Both the position numbers and the translations under genes were made by a program. From Massospora cicadina (lineage: Eukaryota > Entomophthoromycota > Entomophthoromycetes > Entomophthorales > Entomophthoraceae), in NCBI GenBank assembly GCA_022478985.1, contig JAKSZP010017350.1, forward strand, positions 1-64,000: a stretch of 64,000 bases of DNA, read 5' to 3'. The notes below the pieces were generated by a model. It was not told where the DNA came from and ran no database searches. It was given only the letters and a program-made list of their open reading frames with translations. This document shows positions 43,720 through 57,225 of the stretch, piece after piece. How positions within the stretch are numbered: the first letter of the stretch is position 1; each line of letters opens with the position of its first letter.

Positions 43720-44640
43720 CAGTTCAATATCCATACCTAGATCTTACGCTAGTTTTTAACTCATAAAGTTCTCATATGTTCCTATATAAGAGGTCATAAA
43801 TGGACACCCTGTGAGACCAAACTTAATTTTATTAAGAAACAAGATTATCTATAATTTTGTTTAATTTAAAAGTCACTTGTTAACTTTGCTGGGAAAGGTA
43901 TTCACATAAATAGAAAATTTAGTTTCATAAGGGGAGAAGTTTTTTGATGGATTGGTTATGTAAATGACTGCATGATTTACCAAGGACAATAAGCATTAAA
44001 GGATTCAGATAACTGTTTCCGCTGGTATCTGAAACATAAATGAAGTTTGGTCACCAAGGCAGATGGATGCTTGGAGAGATAGGTTTGAGAGCTGTAAGAG
44101 AAAATATACCAACGTTTGTGACATGTACAAAACTTACATTCTGATTGAATGTAGATAAACTGTAGAAAATTTTCAGTAATTGGTCTTCCCAGGGCGGCCA
44201 CAAGTGGGATAAACTGTGATACTCTTCCAAAGCATACTTGAGCATTTAAATTGTGGCGCCAATAGAAATAGCCCAGCTAGAAAAATGCTCTAATGTCTCT
44301 GCAAAGGTTCACAAGAGAGTCTTTGCTTAGGTGGGGTCCAATGCATACAATAATAATGCAACAATAACATTTAATTAATGTCCCAGTAAAGTTTCTTGAG
44401 TCATAAAATACTCAATAAAAGAGCATATTTTTAAGGACTTTGAGCTCTAGGTGAAGACAAAAAGATGTTTTTATCTTAATACTGGAGCTTGGATCATCAA
44501 TGACATAATGTGATTAATAACGTAAGTTCCAGCTTGGTTGGCTGAATTCAGGATTTCACATACCCAACGCTAAGCTTCACCATCTACCACATCCAGAAAA
44601 ACCACACTTCTTTGGTCATAGATGATTGTAGAAGGAGTTT
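43720..44640 (-). pseudogene. Integrase and chromodomain-like Gypsy relic (minus)
   Basis: On the minus strand 44625-44490 reads VVFLDVVDGEA, a stop, then RWVCEILNSANQAGTYVI. This resembles the start of a chromodomain as found at the C-terminus of chromovirus integrases (VVDGE..x-V..IL.S). Further along, about 44160-44110 gives SECKFCTCHKRW, which could be the Cys pair of an integrase zinc finger. About 43970-43880 (NHAVIYITNPSKNFSPYET) resembles the AVH.STG.SPFE segment. The order (chromodomain before zinc finger) is not that of one element, so this may be two fragments. All matches are weak. Confidence 0.35.
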
Positions 44641-44869
44641 GATCATTAGCTGAAAACCAAATATGTAACGCATCCAAAGCGTCCAAAACTTGATTCTCCG
44701 CATATGAGGAAGGTATGCCTCAAACCCATTACTTGGTATAAGATTGGGTTTTGTATTCCTATAATGTTTGTTGAGCCTTAAGGTGAAATACTAACACTAT
44801 TTGGAAGCATTAAGTAATTGAACATAGTGATTACCAAGAAAATAGATTCTAACCAAGGATTGCATTTTT

Positions 44870-46480
44870 ATCTTATATAATAGACCATTGAATCACCTTA
44901 TTTAAATTAAGGGTAATTAAGTCTAAGCTTTAGGGTTGGTTCATTATATCATGAAACTGGATTTTTAAGACTGACAAGCCAATATGGATGAGTTAAAGCC
45001 CAAAATGACAATCAAAGTACTATCCATATAGCCAACCACAGTACTTTATATTTGTAGGGATAATTAGTGCTTGATGTTGGTTAATAGCATTAGGTAAAAC
45101 CGCTACTCCTAGTATAATCTAAATGGTGGTATCTGGCGCAACTGAATACTCTGGGATGGTAAACACAAAAATTACAACCTTAATGAGCAAGATTTTTTGG
45201 TACTTGGAGGTAAAGACCTTTTAAAATGTTTAGTGGAAATTAGCAATATGTGTTAGATTAACTCTAAAATGCAGTTTATAATTGCAGTGCTCTAGGGCTG
45301 TAGGGATTAGGGACAGAAAATTGTTTCAAAAAAGGACTCCCATATAAGAACTGAGGGTAGCTGAGTAGTGATAAACGCCAATATAGCCCAGTCATTCCAA
45401 AGACTAAGGAAAATGGGTGGAAATAGTGTCGCAGACTACTTAAAGTCAAAAATTTGGAAATTGAATGGTTTATTTAAGGGTAGAAAATTAAAAAATGGCA
45501 AAAAACCTTTTGGTGGCTACTGTTTTATAAAATCTATTTGAGAAATATAGGGGTTGTGCATTGCGGCCAATCACTAGCTATGGTAGCAAGATTCCAGTGC
45601 ACCAAAACACTACGTTATCTTAATCATAATTATAAATTTTGTAGGAAATTCAGATCACTCAAATTTATGTTTAGTTTGCTTTTTAAAAAGATTCCTTAAA
45701 ATGATTTTACAGACTGGTTGCAGCTTGGGCAGATGGTGGAGAGATGTCCAGTGGAATTGGCAGAGATCACCCCAAGGGAAGGGACATTAAGGCTAATTTC
45801 TGCATGATTAAAGTGGGTTTGAAATACCATCTAGTACTAAAAATTGGGTTTGAGATGTCCAACACTATTGGGGGATGGTCTCACCACACTATCAGCTATG
45901 TCAAAAAGACTCTTATGTGTTCAAAAAACTTATATTTTTCTTTAATTTAATATTTTGTGTTTAAGCTTGGTTTATACCTCTTGGAAAGACTAATAATACT
46001 TATCTGATGAATATGACGCTGGGTAAGGAGGCAATCTGTTGACTAACAATTCTCTCTGGTTTCTGCCACCTCCTTGCAAAACCATTTAAACTCTTTTCCA
46101 AAGACTCATCAATAGTAGAGAGGGCTATCAGAGGGGAAATTTTAGACAGATAATGTGTGACTTATTGCATATCCACTACTTAGGTTAGGTCACTCTTGCT
46201 GTTAGGGCTCAGCAGCTTTCTGCGCCCCTTTCTGGCCATGTAGAGATTTACCACCCTGTCCAGGTATAGGGGCTGATACCAGAACTTAAAGAAGACCCGC
46301 TGATGCTATACTGATTAATATTTATATAACACTTTAAAGAACTGGTTGATATGATTCCTAAATAAAATGGTGATCTCTGTCAGGCACTTTCTGAGGCTAC
46401 CAAGTGAGTACTTACCTTCCTATTAATGTATATTTCAAGAGGTTACAACACTCCTTAAGTGTAGTAGAATATGGGCGTCT
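44870..46480. repeat. Repeat F, copy 2
   Basis: It aligns with copy 1 from about 25650 to 27240. Shared blocks include CAGATGGTGG with its flanks (45730 and 26418), TGGCGCAACTGA (45136 and 25818) and TCAAGAGGTTA (46437 and 27239). No usable frame is left. The match extends past the point where Gypsy C cuts copy 1, so copy 2 shows part of the empty site. Confidence 0.6.
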
Positions 46481-46599
46481 CAGGATGAATCCACTCAAAT
46501 GATAAAGTAAAGCTGTCCCTAGTACAAGAGATTTAAAGTAGAGCATCAATGATAGTTACCCTAATAGTCCCTTACAACATCACTTATAAAATCAAAACA

Positions 46600-49500
46600 G
46601 CCAGAGTGATTAAGACTGTAGAAGCTTAGCTTTATGGAATTCTACACACAGGACGATGGACCAGTCAGAGCCGTTCAGCTCATGTGCCATAAACATAATC
46701 AATTAACATGACTGCTATCTCCTGATTACTTCAGTATGAGTCTCTATAACTATTCTTAACTCCACTGATTGTTTTTTTAACACTAGGTGTTCCCAACTAA
46801 TTTGGGATATACTGATAACTCTACTTATTGTTCATACTTCAATCCACCATGAGATGTAACTATTAGGACTGCATCATGTGAAGATAAAAAGACAAATTGG
46901 TCTTACTCAACAGTTTCATTCTTTATTTATTATATTAAAAGACTGCTTACAATTTTGTTCAGGATATTTTAGATGCCATTCTGGATATTTAGAGACAACC
47001 AATGTGTTCAAATCTAGTTAAAAATCATCAATAAAGTTTCTGGATCATACCACAATGAAGTCACCCAAATAATTAAAAGGCTACAAAAATACTACGCCAA
47101 TTAATGAAACAGGCCAAACAAATGTCTTCAGTCCAAATGATTAATCAACAGCGAAAATTTAATTCTCAGATTTAAGAGTTTTTATTTTTTGAATTTGACA
47201 GATTAATGAGAGAGACAATTTGCCTACAACCTATATGCTGTATATCTAAGAAGGGCCCATTAGACCAATGACCTTTAAGGATCCCTAGGCCCTAAAGGCT
47301 TAATGGTTTGTAAGGTATCAAGAACATTTATCATTCTATGCTCATTGAACCTTCTGAGAAAAAGATCCTGAGTCCCAAATTTGATATATGGAGTGATGCA
47401 TAGATACAGGTAAGCCACAGAAGCTGGATGGATATTAACGGGAGATAATTTAAAGATTTTTGACTTTAACAGCACTTAGTGGCATTGTGGCTAATAAAAC
47501 AATTGTGTTTGTACATAAATACTAGACAAAAACCCCATCACACTACCTTGTATTTCAGTATTGACCAAATCACTTCCATACACCAATTAGAACATTACTA
47601 AGAAGAAATACTGAAAAAAGTTATTAATCAGGAAGCCAAAAATCTACGCCTCTATAAAGCTAAAGCTAAGGTTTCACAATACACGCAAATAACTGGGGTA
47701 AAACTACATGTGTCTCTATTCTTTTCATTAACAGCTTGATCAACCCCAATAAAGACTTATTCACATAAAATTTGAGCCATCTGAAGCTTGAAGAAACCTT
47801 AAAACATCCATATATTGTCTCTAAAAACATTAGCTATTTTTATCGCTCCTTTGAAGAATAGTAAGTCCATGGTACAGAAAATATCTAAATCTTTCTATTT
47901 GTGTATGAATGATCAATGAAACCGATATTAATAGAAAGAAGGATTAACATATTTACACTTCTGTCATAGCAGTGCCTGAGAGATAAAGCTGCTTTATCAC
48001 TAGGAATATACCACAATGGATCAAGTGTTGGCGGCAATCATTAGAGAATTTGGTAGCAACCTGATCCTCTTAAATTGATAACAGGCCTTTATGCAGTTAC
48101 ATCATATGAAGGTTGATCTTTTCAAAGTTTACAAACCGTTTCTACTATAAAGTGAGAGTCTAGATTTCTGGTATTGATTTAATTTTATGATGGTCCAGCT
48201 ATCATAGTACCTGCTTCTTCTTAACCAACACCTTTTTCTACACTTCAAGGGAATAAGGATTTTTTCAAATCAATACTTGCTATATTGAGAAGCTGTAATG
48301 AACCTTCCCAAACCTGAGACACGCCAAACCTCATCAAATAAAAGTTCTTGACCCCAAATAAACTGTTAGTCAAAACTATAAGCCTTGACACAGACGCTAT
48401 CCTTATACCTACTGTAAGACTCTAATTACCATATGATAAAATGTTAAAAGAAATTTGACTAGGGGAAAAAAGAGCAGTCATAATAGCGTGAGGCTCCCTA
48501 AGCTGATGGGTCTATGCTTTAACATCATACCAATAATTCATAAAAGTCCAAGGGCTTCATATTGTTTATTTATGATGAGATGATATCCCTTAGTCTTTAG
48601 TCAGAAATACTTTCTTATATTCCTCATTTCTGTTTTTAGTTAAAACTTCCAAACACCATCAATAAGCCTGTTTACCAGATGCTATTTCAAAACAAACCCT
48701 CACTTAGGCTCTGATGTCGTTTGTCTAAAGGTAGCGGTGCATAAGATGTGAGCTTTTGCTATCATTTAACCAGTTCCACGGTCAATGTTATCTCCTCTTC
48801 TCTTATGAAGAATGTTAAGGTTTCTCCCAATTATAACCATACCCTAAAATATGGAACTACAGGACCATCTGCACAAAACACCTTGGAGCTTACTTATCAT
48901 TAATCTCCAATTAAAAACTTAGTGGCGCTTGCTCCAGCAATTCTTTTGGACATCAATAGCTATAAACTTCTCATAGACACTTGATTTCTGATCAACTTTA
49001 TACTAAGATTAGTTATAAAACCTATTTTCACTTAAGTTATTCATCACGCTTATTATATATTATCTTTTAATGGAAAAAGCTAAGAAGACTTGAACTTGTC
49101 TTATTATACCATCCAACGTTTATTAGCGACTTTATATAAAGTTGTAGGTCTACAATTTGATTTCCCCACCTAAGGCCCATGCATAAGAAGGAATGCCCAT
49201 TTATTCTGTCACTAAAGTCTTCATACATTTTAAGGCTTAACTTATAGTAAAGTTTGATAATTAAGTAACTATACCTTAAGCTCATCTACTAGAAGTCTTT
49301 AGAGGAAGTTAACTTATCAATATGGGAGACGTTGACTTGTCCCTCTATATTAAATCCAGTGTATCAAGGGCCTTTCACCAACATTTTAAAATACTTTATT
49401 AATCAGCCTAAGACTGTGACTAAGAAACACTCTATAGCCTACATTTTTCCCTACCTATTAATCACATCAGCTCAATCTCTAGTTGCAGAACCTTGATAAC

Positions 49501-52500
49501 CTAGGACTAGAAAAATTTTTATTATAGCACAAAAGTTCAGTTTGGTGATACTTTTACTACTGAACAACAACAAATGGAGAATTCCTATTTAATGGATTAG
49601 CAGCATATTTAAAAGTCCTAATAATTTTATAATGATGAAGTGGGTACAACATACATTACAGACTGGTGATGCTAAATATATATGAGTAGGTCCTTACCAA
49701 GTATTCAAGATCAAAGAAACCTAAGTATCTATGATATTGAAACAGCTATTGAGCTGGTCTGATGAGCTCTCTTAAATCCCGTGAGCCTCGCCACTAATAT
49801 TAAATATTTAATAATGTTGGGGGGCATTGAGCGGTTATGGATACTTCAATGGCTATTTTAATTAACAGGGTTAGGCAGCTACTCACTACCATGAATCAAT
49901 GACTCCTTTGCATCTTAGCATGATCCTAATTTTCTCCATGGACCTTGAAAGTAAACTATGAAATTCATATCTCACTCCTGAGGATAGAGAAAATGTGCTC
50001 TAATATTTAGTTAAGGGTTATTCAAGTCAACTCATATGCCCTAGGGTTTATGAAACGTCCATGCAACCTTCTAGAGAGCAATGAACGGCATGCTAGAAGA
50101 CCTCAAAATATCATGCATACTGGTCTATGTGGATGATGTCATAGTATTTCCTGTACCTAGAATGAAATCCAGTGAACCTAAAAAGTTTTTTATTAAAAGT
50201 GAGCAGCTTCTTTGAAGTTAGACCCATCCAAGAGCAGCTTTGACTCAAAAAGGGATGGAGATTTTGGGACACAATAGTAATTATCATGATTTTCTCCATT
50301 TTATTTTAAAAAAATTGCTGCCTTAAAGAATTTGTCTTGGCTAAACATTTTATGTGATATATAAATCTTAAGAATTTGATCAGTAAAATTTTTTAGCACT
50401 AATGGTGCCCAACTCAAAATGGGGAGCTGCCACACATCTTTATTCTTGAATGAGACAAACAAATGTATTTTTAAAGAGTAAAATACCTAATATGGCCCCT
50501 ATGTTATCAGCCTTGGAGGCCATATCAGATGGTGAGGAAGCTTTGGGGAAACTTTTTCTGGCTCACGCTTTAGCAGGTGGACCATGGCGGACAACATTGG
50601 GTGATAGCATCAGCGACATGTGGCGTAATGAGGTATAGTTGTTAGTTTTTTCTTTATGAGGCCATCGGTGTCCATTGCCTCAATGTATTGAGCAAGTTGA
50701 AGCTCAGTGAAAGTGATGAGAGCAGGCACACAAGTGACTAACTCGATGCAATTGTCAGTTACATCACCAAATCATTCCTCAATTTCAAAAGTGTTTGAGT
50801 CATTTATTTTATACATATGTAGATATCAATTCACTAGATATTATGATGACAGGACGTTTACTATAAAAGACTGACTTTATAATTACTTTCGCATTAGTAC
50901 ATCAAGTTTGATAAGCCCTCATACTGTTTATGGACACCAATGATGTTTCAGTAAGAGCTTTTTTAAGCAACTTAATACTAATCTATTTAATCACCACATC
51001 GCCTATTTCAGCCATGCTTTGACTAAGGCAGTGAGGAATTGTAGTGAAACAGAGGGAATATATTAGCTGTGTACTGGCCATCAAGCATCTTTTGCCTTTT
51101 TTAAATTTGGGAAAAATTTCAATATTGAAACCAATAATGCTTCTTTAAATTGGTTGCTTTGATAAGATAATTAAACGGAAACTTGCTCAATGGACCCTCA
51201 ATTTGTAGAATTATGAATTTTCTATTATCCATCGTTGAGACTATACATCAGAACAAAAAATGTTGTCTTGTTTACCTACACTTTTATCACATGCTTTTTT
51301 TATTAAGACCAGATTTACAAGCTTATTGGATATCCTGAGACGTGGAATCAAGATGTATTTATAGTTTAGGAGCGACTGAAAAGGATGAATAAATAGACCC
51401 AGAACTAGGGTGGATTACTATTCAAACGCTTAGGGATACCTAGTTACCTTAATTACTCCCCTTGCATGGCCTCTACCTTGATGGAAGCGCATTATCTTAC
51501 ATGGCGCTTTGCAAAAAGTGACAGTGGCTTAATAATCAATATTATTGGAAAGCATACCTAATTAAAAAACAAGATTTTATTGATCTTTACCTTAATTGTA
51601 AAAACCATTATCCATTTAATATTATTATTAACAAGAGGTTATGTGGCCAACTCATCCATTTACCAATATCACTATTAATATAATTGATCCTTTGACAACT
51701 TCAATTTACAGTCACTAGTATTTTATCCTTGCAGAAGTTTTCTTTACAAAATGGGCAGAATCCGCGTTGCTAGCCTCTGCAATAACTAAAGCTGTGGCCT
51801 AACTCCTGCTCATAACTGTCTTCACTTGTAATGATAGCCCAAAAAAACCTTGTATCAGATACAGATACAATTCTAAGTATTGCAGATGATTATTGGACTC
51901 TATTTCAAAATAAGAACTTTTCAAGCTATTACTGCCATTTATCATCCTTCTACAAACAGGTCAGTGTTACAATCAAGTTGCATATACTATATGCATAATA
52001 TGGCACATACAAAGCTGTCCTGGTGGAATGGCTACAAAAAGGAACCTTGATAGCTTATCAAGTAGGCTACAATAGATTCATCAGGATTTCCTTGTCAAGG
52101 CCCTATATGGTTGGGATTAATTGATACTCTCCAGTGTTCAGCACATATTGGAATCCTTTACTCCCGATACCACCAAACTATCCATTCAAAAGTTGTAATA
52201 TGATTTCTTTAGGCTAAATGTATTTTTGGAGAAGATCCTATATATTTTTAATAGACGAGAAATGGGAAAGTACAATTATTTGGAAGACTATTATGCCTGA
52301 ATATCAGTTAAGAGATTAATTAAACTTTTACCACATTTTCCTGGAGGAAGAGCTTATAGGCTTGAATTATAATGTTTGGACTCAAGCAAGTGATTTTTTG
52401 ACCATGGACCTGAATACTCTATATGCTTCTGTCAAGTTAGGAACTGTTGTCAATTGAGTTCATGGAGGTTTTTCTGATGTTAAGTGCCACCTCAGTAATT

Positions 52501-52725
52501 TTTTGATGGGTGCATTGTTGGTATAGATAATAACCAAAATAGTTTGGATGCTGAAAAGGCCGAATTAGCCAAGAATTGCTTTAGTGTGCACTTCATAGTT
52601 TCCGTGGAACCACCTGAGGCACTAAGCGACTATGATAACAATGGCTCCCAAGATCTCAATCTAATGAAGGTTAAGCCAACTAAGTGGGAGCATGTTGGCC
52701 ATGATATGCGTCATGATTCTTAAAT
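46600..52725 (+). pseudogene. Gypsy relic H (plus), split by repeat G copy 3
   Basis: The order on the plus strand is protease, RT, RNase H, integrase. Protease near 48946-49005 reads ILLDINSYKLLIDT, then a stop, then FLINFIL. RT runs 49800-50290, with EDLKISCILVYVDDVIVFP near 50096 and an intact YVDD at 50126-50137. RNase H is about 50930-51290 (VLAIKHLLPFLNLG). Integrase is about 51560-52490 (FTKWAESALLASA near 51745). The tail reads EYSI...GTVVN, stop, VHGG, close to the tail of Gypsy A (EYSIKYSASGVTVNWVHG), so H is a distant relative. An open tail runs to TAA at about 52724. Upstream gag could not be followed and LTRs were not found. Confidence 0.65.
50390..50870 (-). repeat. Repeat G, copy 3 (internal deletion)
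   Basis: The minus strand ends at the same 3' point as the other copies (GGCACCATTAGTGCTAAAAA, plus 50391-50410). It matches copy 1 through the block at 50500-50740, then jumps to the AT-rich upstream part near 50800-50860, so most of the small ORF is deleted. It lies between RT and RNase H of relic H and was therefore inserted into it. Confidence 0.6.
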
Positions 52726-52798
52726 GTGCTTCAATTCAACAAACCAAAAATAAATTGCTATCAATAAATTTATTTAGAACTTGGATATAAGATAAACA

Positions 52799-52838
52799 AA
52801 ATAGGCAGTGCCCTCATTTGTGAGGGCACTGCCTATTT
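52799..52838. repeat. Perfect 18-bp inverted repeat, 4-nt loop, then G10
   Basis: AAATAGGCAGTGCCCTCA (52799-52816), loop TTTG, then its exact reverse complement (52821-52838). TATTTAAAGGGG follows directly, and a run of ten G (52854-52863) stands 15 bp further on. It lies about 75 bp after the end of relic H. Confidence 0.9.
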
Positions 52839-52863
52839 AAAGGGGTCAGACTTGGGGGGGGGG

Positions 52864-53429
52864 TGATCTTGCTGCTTTTAGAATACTATTACCTGTGTTA
52901 CCTCTCTAGCTGTAGTATAGTCTCAAGTTTTCACTTGTAAAAAGGTCTGAATTGTAAATTGTCACAAAAATCTTAATTGAGAGTTTTGTGGCACGCCATA
53001 ATTGGCTGCTCCCTAATAACTATTTATATTTTTTAATAAAAAAATTATAAGAAGTCTCCATCCTTGTAGTTACAATACATGATTGACTTGTAAAAAAATC
53101 AGAAAGGCTACCAGGGAAATATGAAAATCAGAGCCTATATTGAGAGGTGTAAATTTGTATAATAAAAATAAACAATCCTATCACATAGAATATCATATAA
53201 ATATTTGGGAAAAGAAAAATCAGACCTTTGGATAAAATTATAAGAAGTGTGGCAGCATGGGTAAACTTTACCTGGAGTGGAAATCTGCCATTTTGTTTTG
53301 TGTATTTGTAAAAATTCTTTAAACAAGAGCTTAAGATTACTAACTTACAACAGTTAGACAGGGTAGAGATAGGAGATGTTTTTTGGCAATAAAGAGGGTA
53401 GCAGGCATTTTTTGCATCATTACCTTTGG
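52864..53429. other. AT-rich spacer, no gene seen
   Basis: No open frame of interest; the minus frame 53135-53326 (63 codons) has no motif. Confidence 0.5.
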
Positions 53430-53880
53430 CGGCAAGCCTAACAGATGCAAGCCAAGTTGCTGATGAGTCAAACCCTAGTAAAGGAGACTAAAGACCATTA
53501 AATGCATAGATTAGACCTTAAGTAGCAAAGAACAAAAAGACCTCTAAGATCCTAAACCCTTCATTTAGCCTAAGTCATGTGGTTAGTGTTATAACCAAGG
53601 ACAAAGTTAATTTAAAAGAGTTGAAAAGGTCTTTGAATCAAAGGTCATGATATCTGAAACAGAAGCACGTTCAATTGAACATTATAATGCCCCTTAATTT
53701 AAGTAAATTAAATGCTCATTATCACTTCTTGCTAGTTTGCTTTGCAAAGTAAAATTTGCATAGGTGAAGAATAGTACCGCTAGGCATCCCAATGATGTTA
53801 TAACAAAAAATACTCATAGAACATTTGAAGAATCAGTCAAATACTCTGGGAATAAAAAAAGGATCGTATAGGCTGGTCAA
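53430..53880. repeat. Repeat F, copy 3 (partial)
   Basis: It aligns with the left part of copy 1: AAGTTGCTGATGAGTCAAAC (53454) against AAGTTGCTAATGAGTCAAAC (25312), and GGTGAAGAATAGTACCGCTAGG (about 53764) against TGTGAAGAATAATCCTAGTAGG (about 25605). Confidence 0.55.
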
Positions 53881-56329
53881 AATGTTACCATATGAGCGTT
53901 TTAAGCAAGTGAAATTGGTTCTAAGCTCTCTTTATCTAATCATATTTTAAAAAGCCCAGTTTCTTAATATAATTCTTGTTTGGAGGATCATTTAGATTTT
54001 CTTAGTATGCTTGAGGTATCAAGATACTGTAATTTTCACATTTTTGCAATAGAATTTAGATATATTTAATATATTCCTAGGTTATGCATCATGAGAGAGA
54101 GTATTCTATGACATAAAATATCTGATTTAGTACTGATGCCTAGTTAAATTATTTTATTAGAACTTAACTTAGAAATTTGATATAAAAAGTTTAGATATTT
54201 TTTAAGTGTTGTACTTTAGTGGTGGACTCTCATGCATGAATAGTAATATCAAGTAGCTTAAGGTGCCATCATAGTCTTATACCTATGCTAGAACACATAT
54301 AAATTCTTAAGTTCTTAATACTTTTTAGAGAACTATTATTGTAATTTCAATAAAACTGATACACTTAACAAACCATGATATTTTGGATCTTTGTTTTTGA
54401 TACTTGAGATTGAGAACATTTGTCTACTGTCAAAGACAATAGAATTTACATATTACACTTTATAAGGTTACACAATTTTGGCAATTAAAGAAAAATCATT
54501 CCTGTCACTACTTTAATATATCAAACATACCTATGATCTTCCTGATCAAAATAGTATTGCTCTTAAGTGATGGTATTCCAGATATTATTGACATTGGAGT
54601 TTTTGAATAAGAACTTAATAGGTTTCTTCAATTTCAAATAACCTTTTAAACTTTTAACCTGTTTTCTTATCTCTAAATCTAAAGTACTTTAATGGTTAAT
54701 TATGATGTTAACTGAACCTTTACCCATTATCCCCTCCTTACACCTCCAATTTACTAGTGGCTTATTAACAGGACATCCTGGATATATGCTCACCACTAGA
54801 GGCTTCCTGTTTTAAACCAGCTCCACTAATCTTTTTATGTGCTCATATTCATTATGACGTCATCTTTATTAAGTAATTGAAATTAAAAAAATTATTACTA
54901 AGAGTCTTATTTTTGTGATAGTGTTCTTAACCCAGTAATAGTGCTACAACGGGTTAAATGTTTATAGTTTCAAAATATTTATTATATAAACTATCAAAAT
55001 GATGCCGCTGCAGCAAGAATAAGTTGCCATTTCAGACGGAAAATGTTGTTTAAGGGGCTTTCTTACAGGGCGGAGTGTTTAGGGTACTGAGCGAAAGAAG
55101 ACAAAATTTTGTGTGGGGCGTCACCAGTATGAAAAAGATAGTTTAAAGAGATTGATATTTGAGTTAATGAGGATGCATGTCATGTTCATCACCTCAAAAT
55201 ACTAAAAAGATGACTCTTAGTGGGGGCAAACAAAATTTACATGTACGCAAAAGCATCAGCAGCATGGCGAGAGGTTGGTTAGTGAAGGTAAAATAACGCT
55301 ACTATGCAGCAACATTTTTTGAGAAACCTGTATACTTTTTAAGTCCTTAATCAATGTTTATGACTCCAATGTAGATTTCTACAAGAGATTGAGAAGAAGG
55401 ATAGCTTTTCACAGCAAACCATACCCATTTCCAGGGCTTGGAGAAAGATGGTACTGGTTTGTGTTGCTGCTGCTTTGAAGGCAGGCCGTTGTTGGGACTT
55501 TTACGAGGGGTAGTTTTTTTGACAATAATTGGCATTGAGAGTTGGGTTAAGCGGTTAAAAGAATTAGGCCAATCAATTTAAGGGTCTATGTGGTAAGATC
55601 AAGTAGCACTATCAACACCCTTAAAATAATTAATGGGTTATAATTGGGCATAGTAGAGCAAGCAGAAAATTATTGGGTGGATGTGCAATTGGCTGATAAA
55701 CAGTCACCAAGGCAATTTAGTTGGTTCCCGAGAAGAAAATAGTTTAGTAACATTGTGGCTCAGTAAGTTCTGAATGACGACACAGGAGGATCAACACTTG
55801 CAACGCTCAGGAAGGAGGTAGAAGAATGGAGGATGGAATCCTATCTAGAAAACTTTATTGGGTGACAATTCAACAATTTACTGAAGGGACAAAGAGCAGA
55901 ACCCAAAGCTTTGGCAAGGGAAAGGACTTTTTAAGTAGTCCAAAGCAAATTATAGAGGGCAAATAGGCGGCCACCTTCCATGCAGTCTAAGAAAGTTTGG
56001 CTATAACAGAGCAGATAATGCATGAGAAAGAGTTAAAATAGATGTTTTGCAGTGGAAAGGGAGGATCATTGTAAAATTGTGATACCTATAGAGGCGACTG
56101 GCCTCATTATGAGATCAAAAAATGCAGGATGCGGTTGGAACAATAAGCAACAAATTTTTTAAAATGCTCATGCCCAAGCGTTTTTATAGTTAGGTTGCTT
56201 AAATTGGGTAAATGAACAATGATGGTATCTTTAGCCAATAATCAGTGTGATTGGTAATGATGGGGTGACCTGAAAACAAGGTAGCATTGCTACAACTGTG
56301 GCGTGATTTTACAGGAAAAGCCAAGGCCA
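53881..56329. other. AT-rich region, no gene seen
   Basis: About 2.4 kb without a supportable gene. The minus frame 55347-55535 (62 codons, MPIIVKKTTPRKSPNNGLPS...) lies in a slightly GC-richer stretch but has no motif and no second copy. Confidence 0.5.
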
Positions 56330-57225
56330 AAGTATCCATTAATGTCATGGTTGGAAAATGACATCATCCTTGGGACCAACTTTAGAGATAAAGATGCTTT
56401 TAGGGAGGCTAAGAAGGTGAAGCTAGCAGGCCTCCCAGACCTAAAGCACACCATAGACCAACGCTGGGTGAAGGCAAAATATTCCCAAGTTGGTCCTATG
56501 GAAGTAAGCGAAATTTGGCCCTGTATGAGAGTAGGGGCGTTAAAAAGAACTAGCTTCTTTATGAAGGAAAACGGTTTGCTTCGGTTTTTGGGTGAACAGG
56601 GTTTCAAAACTCATTTATTTCTCACACTTTTCAGCTCAGGTCAGCCGTTTTTGCAATCAATCACCTGAGTTCGGTCACTTACTCAATATAGCATCTTGCC
56701 TGATGGAAGTGTGCACCTATTGGAATGCCTCAGATTGGACCCGCTTCCCTTGATTGATTGTTTTCCCAAAATCCCTTAAATTTTTCATGTCAAGACCAAA
56801 ATCCTCTGTTGATCAACTTCTCCTATATAATAAATACCTTTGCTATGTAAGCTGTTTACATATATGTGATTGTGGACAATCCTATGTGCGGACCTCTTTG
56901 TGAAGGTCACATGTTACATTAGCTGCTTATTTGTATCTATGATTACAGTATCCTCCCGTGCACCATTGGCCCGCCTAGATTCCCTCCAACCTAAGACGAC
57001 CATACTTTTATACCACTTCTTGCATCTCGTCATTTTTCTTTAATTAAACTCCATAGCAATCACCCTCCTTAACTTAATATATTATTGCCCAAGCACTCTC
57101 TGCTGGGCTTTAATAACTTTAATACTAGTGACTAGTTTCCTGACGTTGGCCCTATGCACCGCGAACCTCCACGTTGGAAACAGGAGAGTTATAGACACTC
57201 TCCTTACATTTAAAGGGGTAGTAAT
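56330..57225 (+). repeat. Repeat E, copy 2, with conserved ORF
   Basis: It aligns with 13815-14760 (minus). The frame at 56303-56668 (121 codons) holds KVKLAGLPDLKHTIDQRWVK, then AKYSQVGPMEV, matching copy 1 residue for residue at most positions. After its stop, similarity continues through GGCCCTATGCACCGCGAACC (57149) to about 57225. Its position-by-position resemblance to the end of LINE ORF2 proteins is only an impression. Neither copy shows an upstream RT, so both would be 5'-truncated if this is right. Confidence 0.55.
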
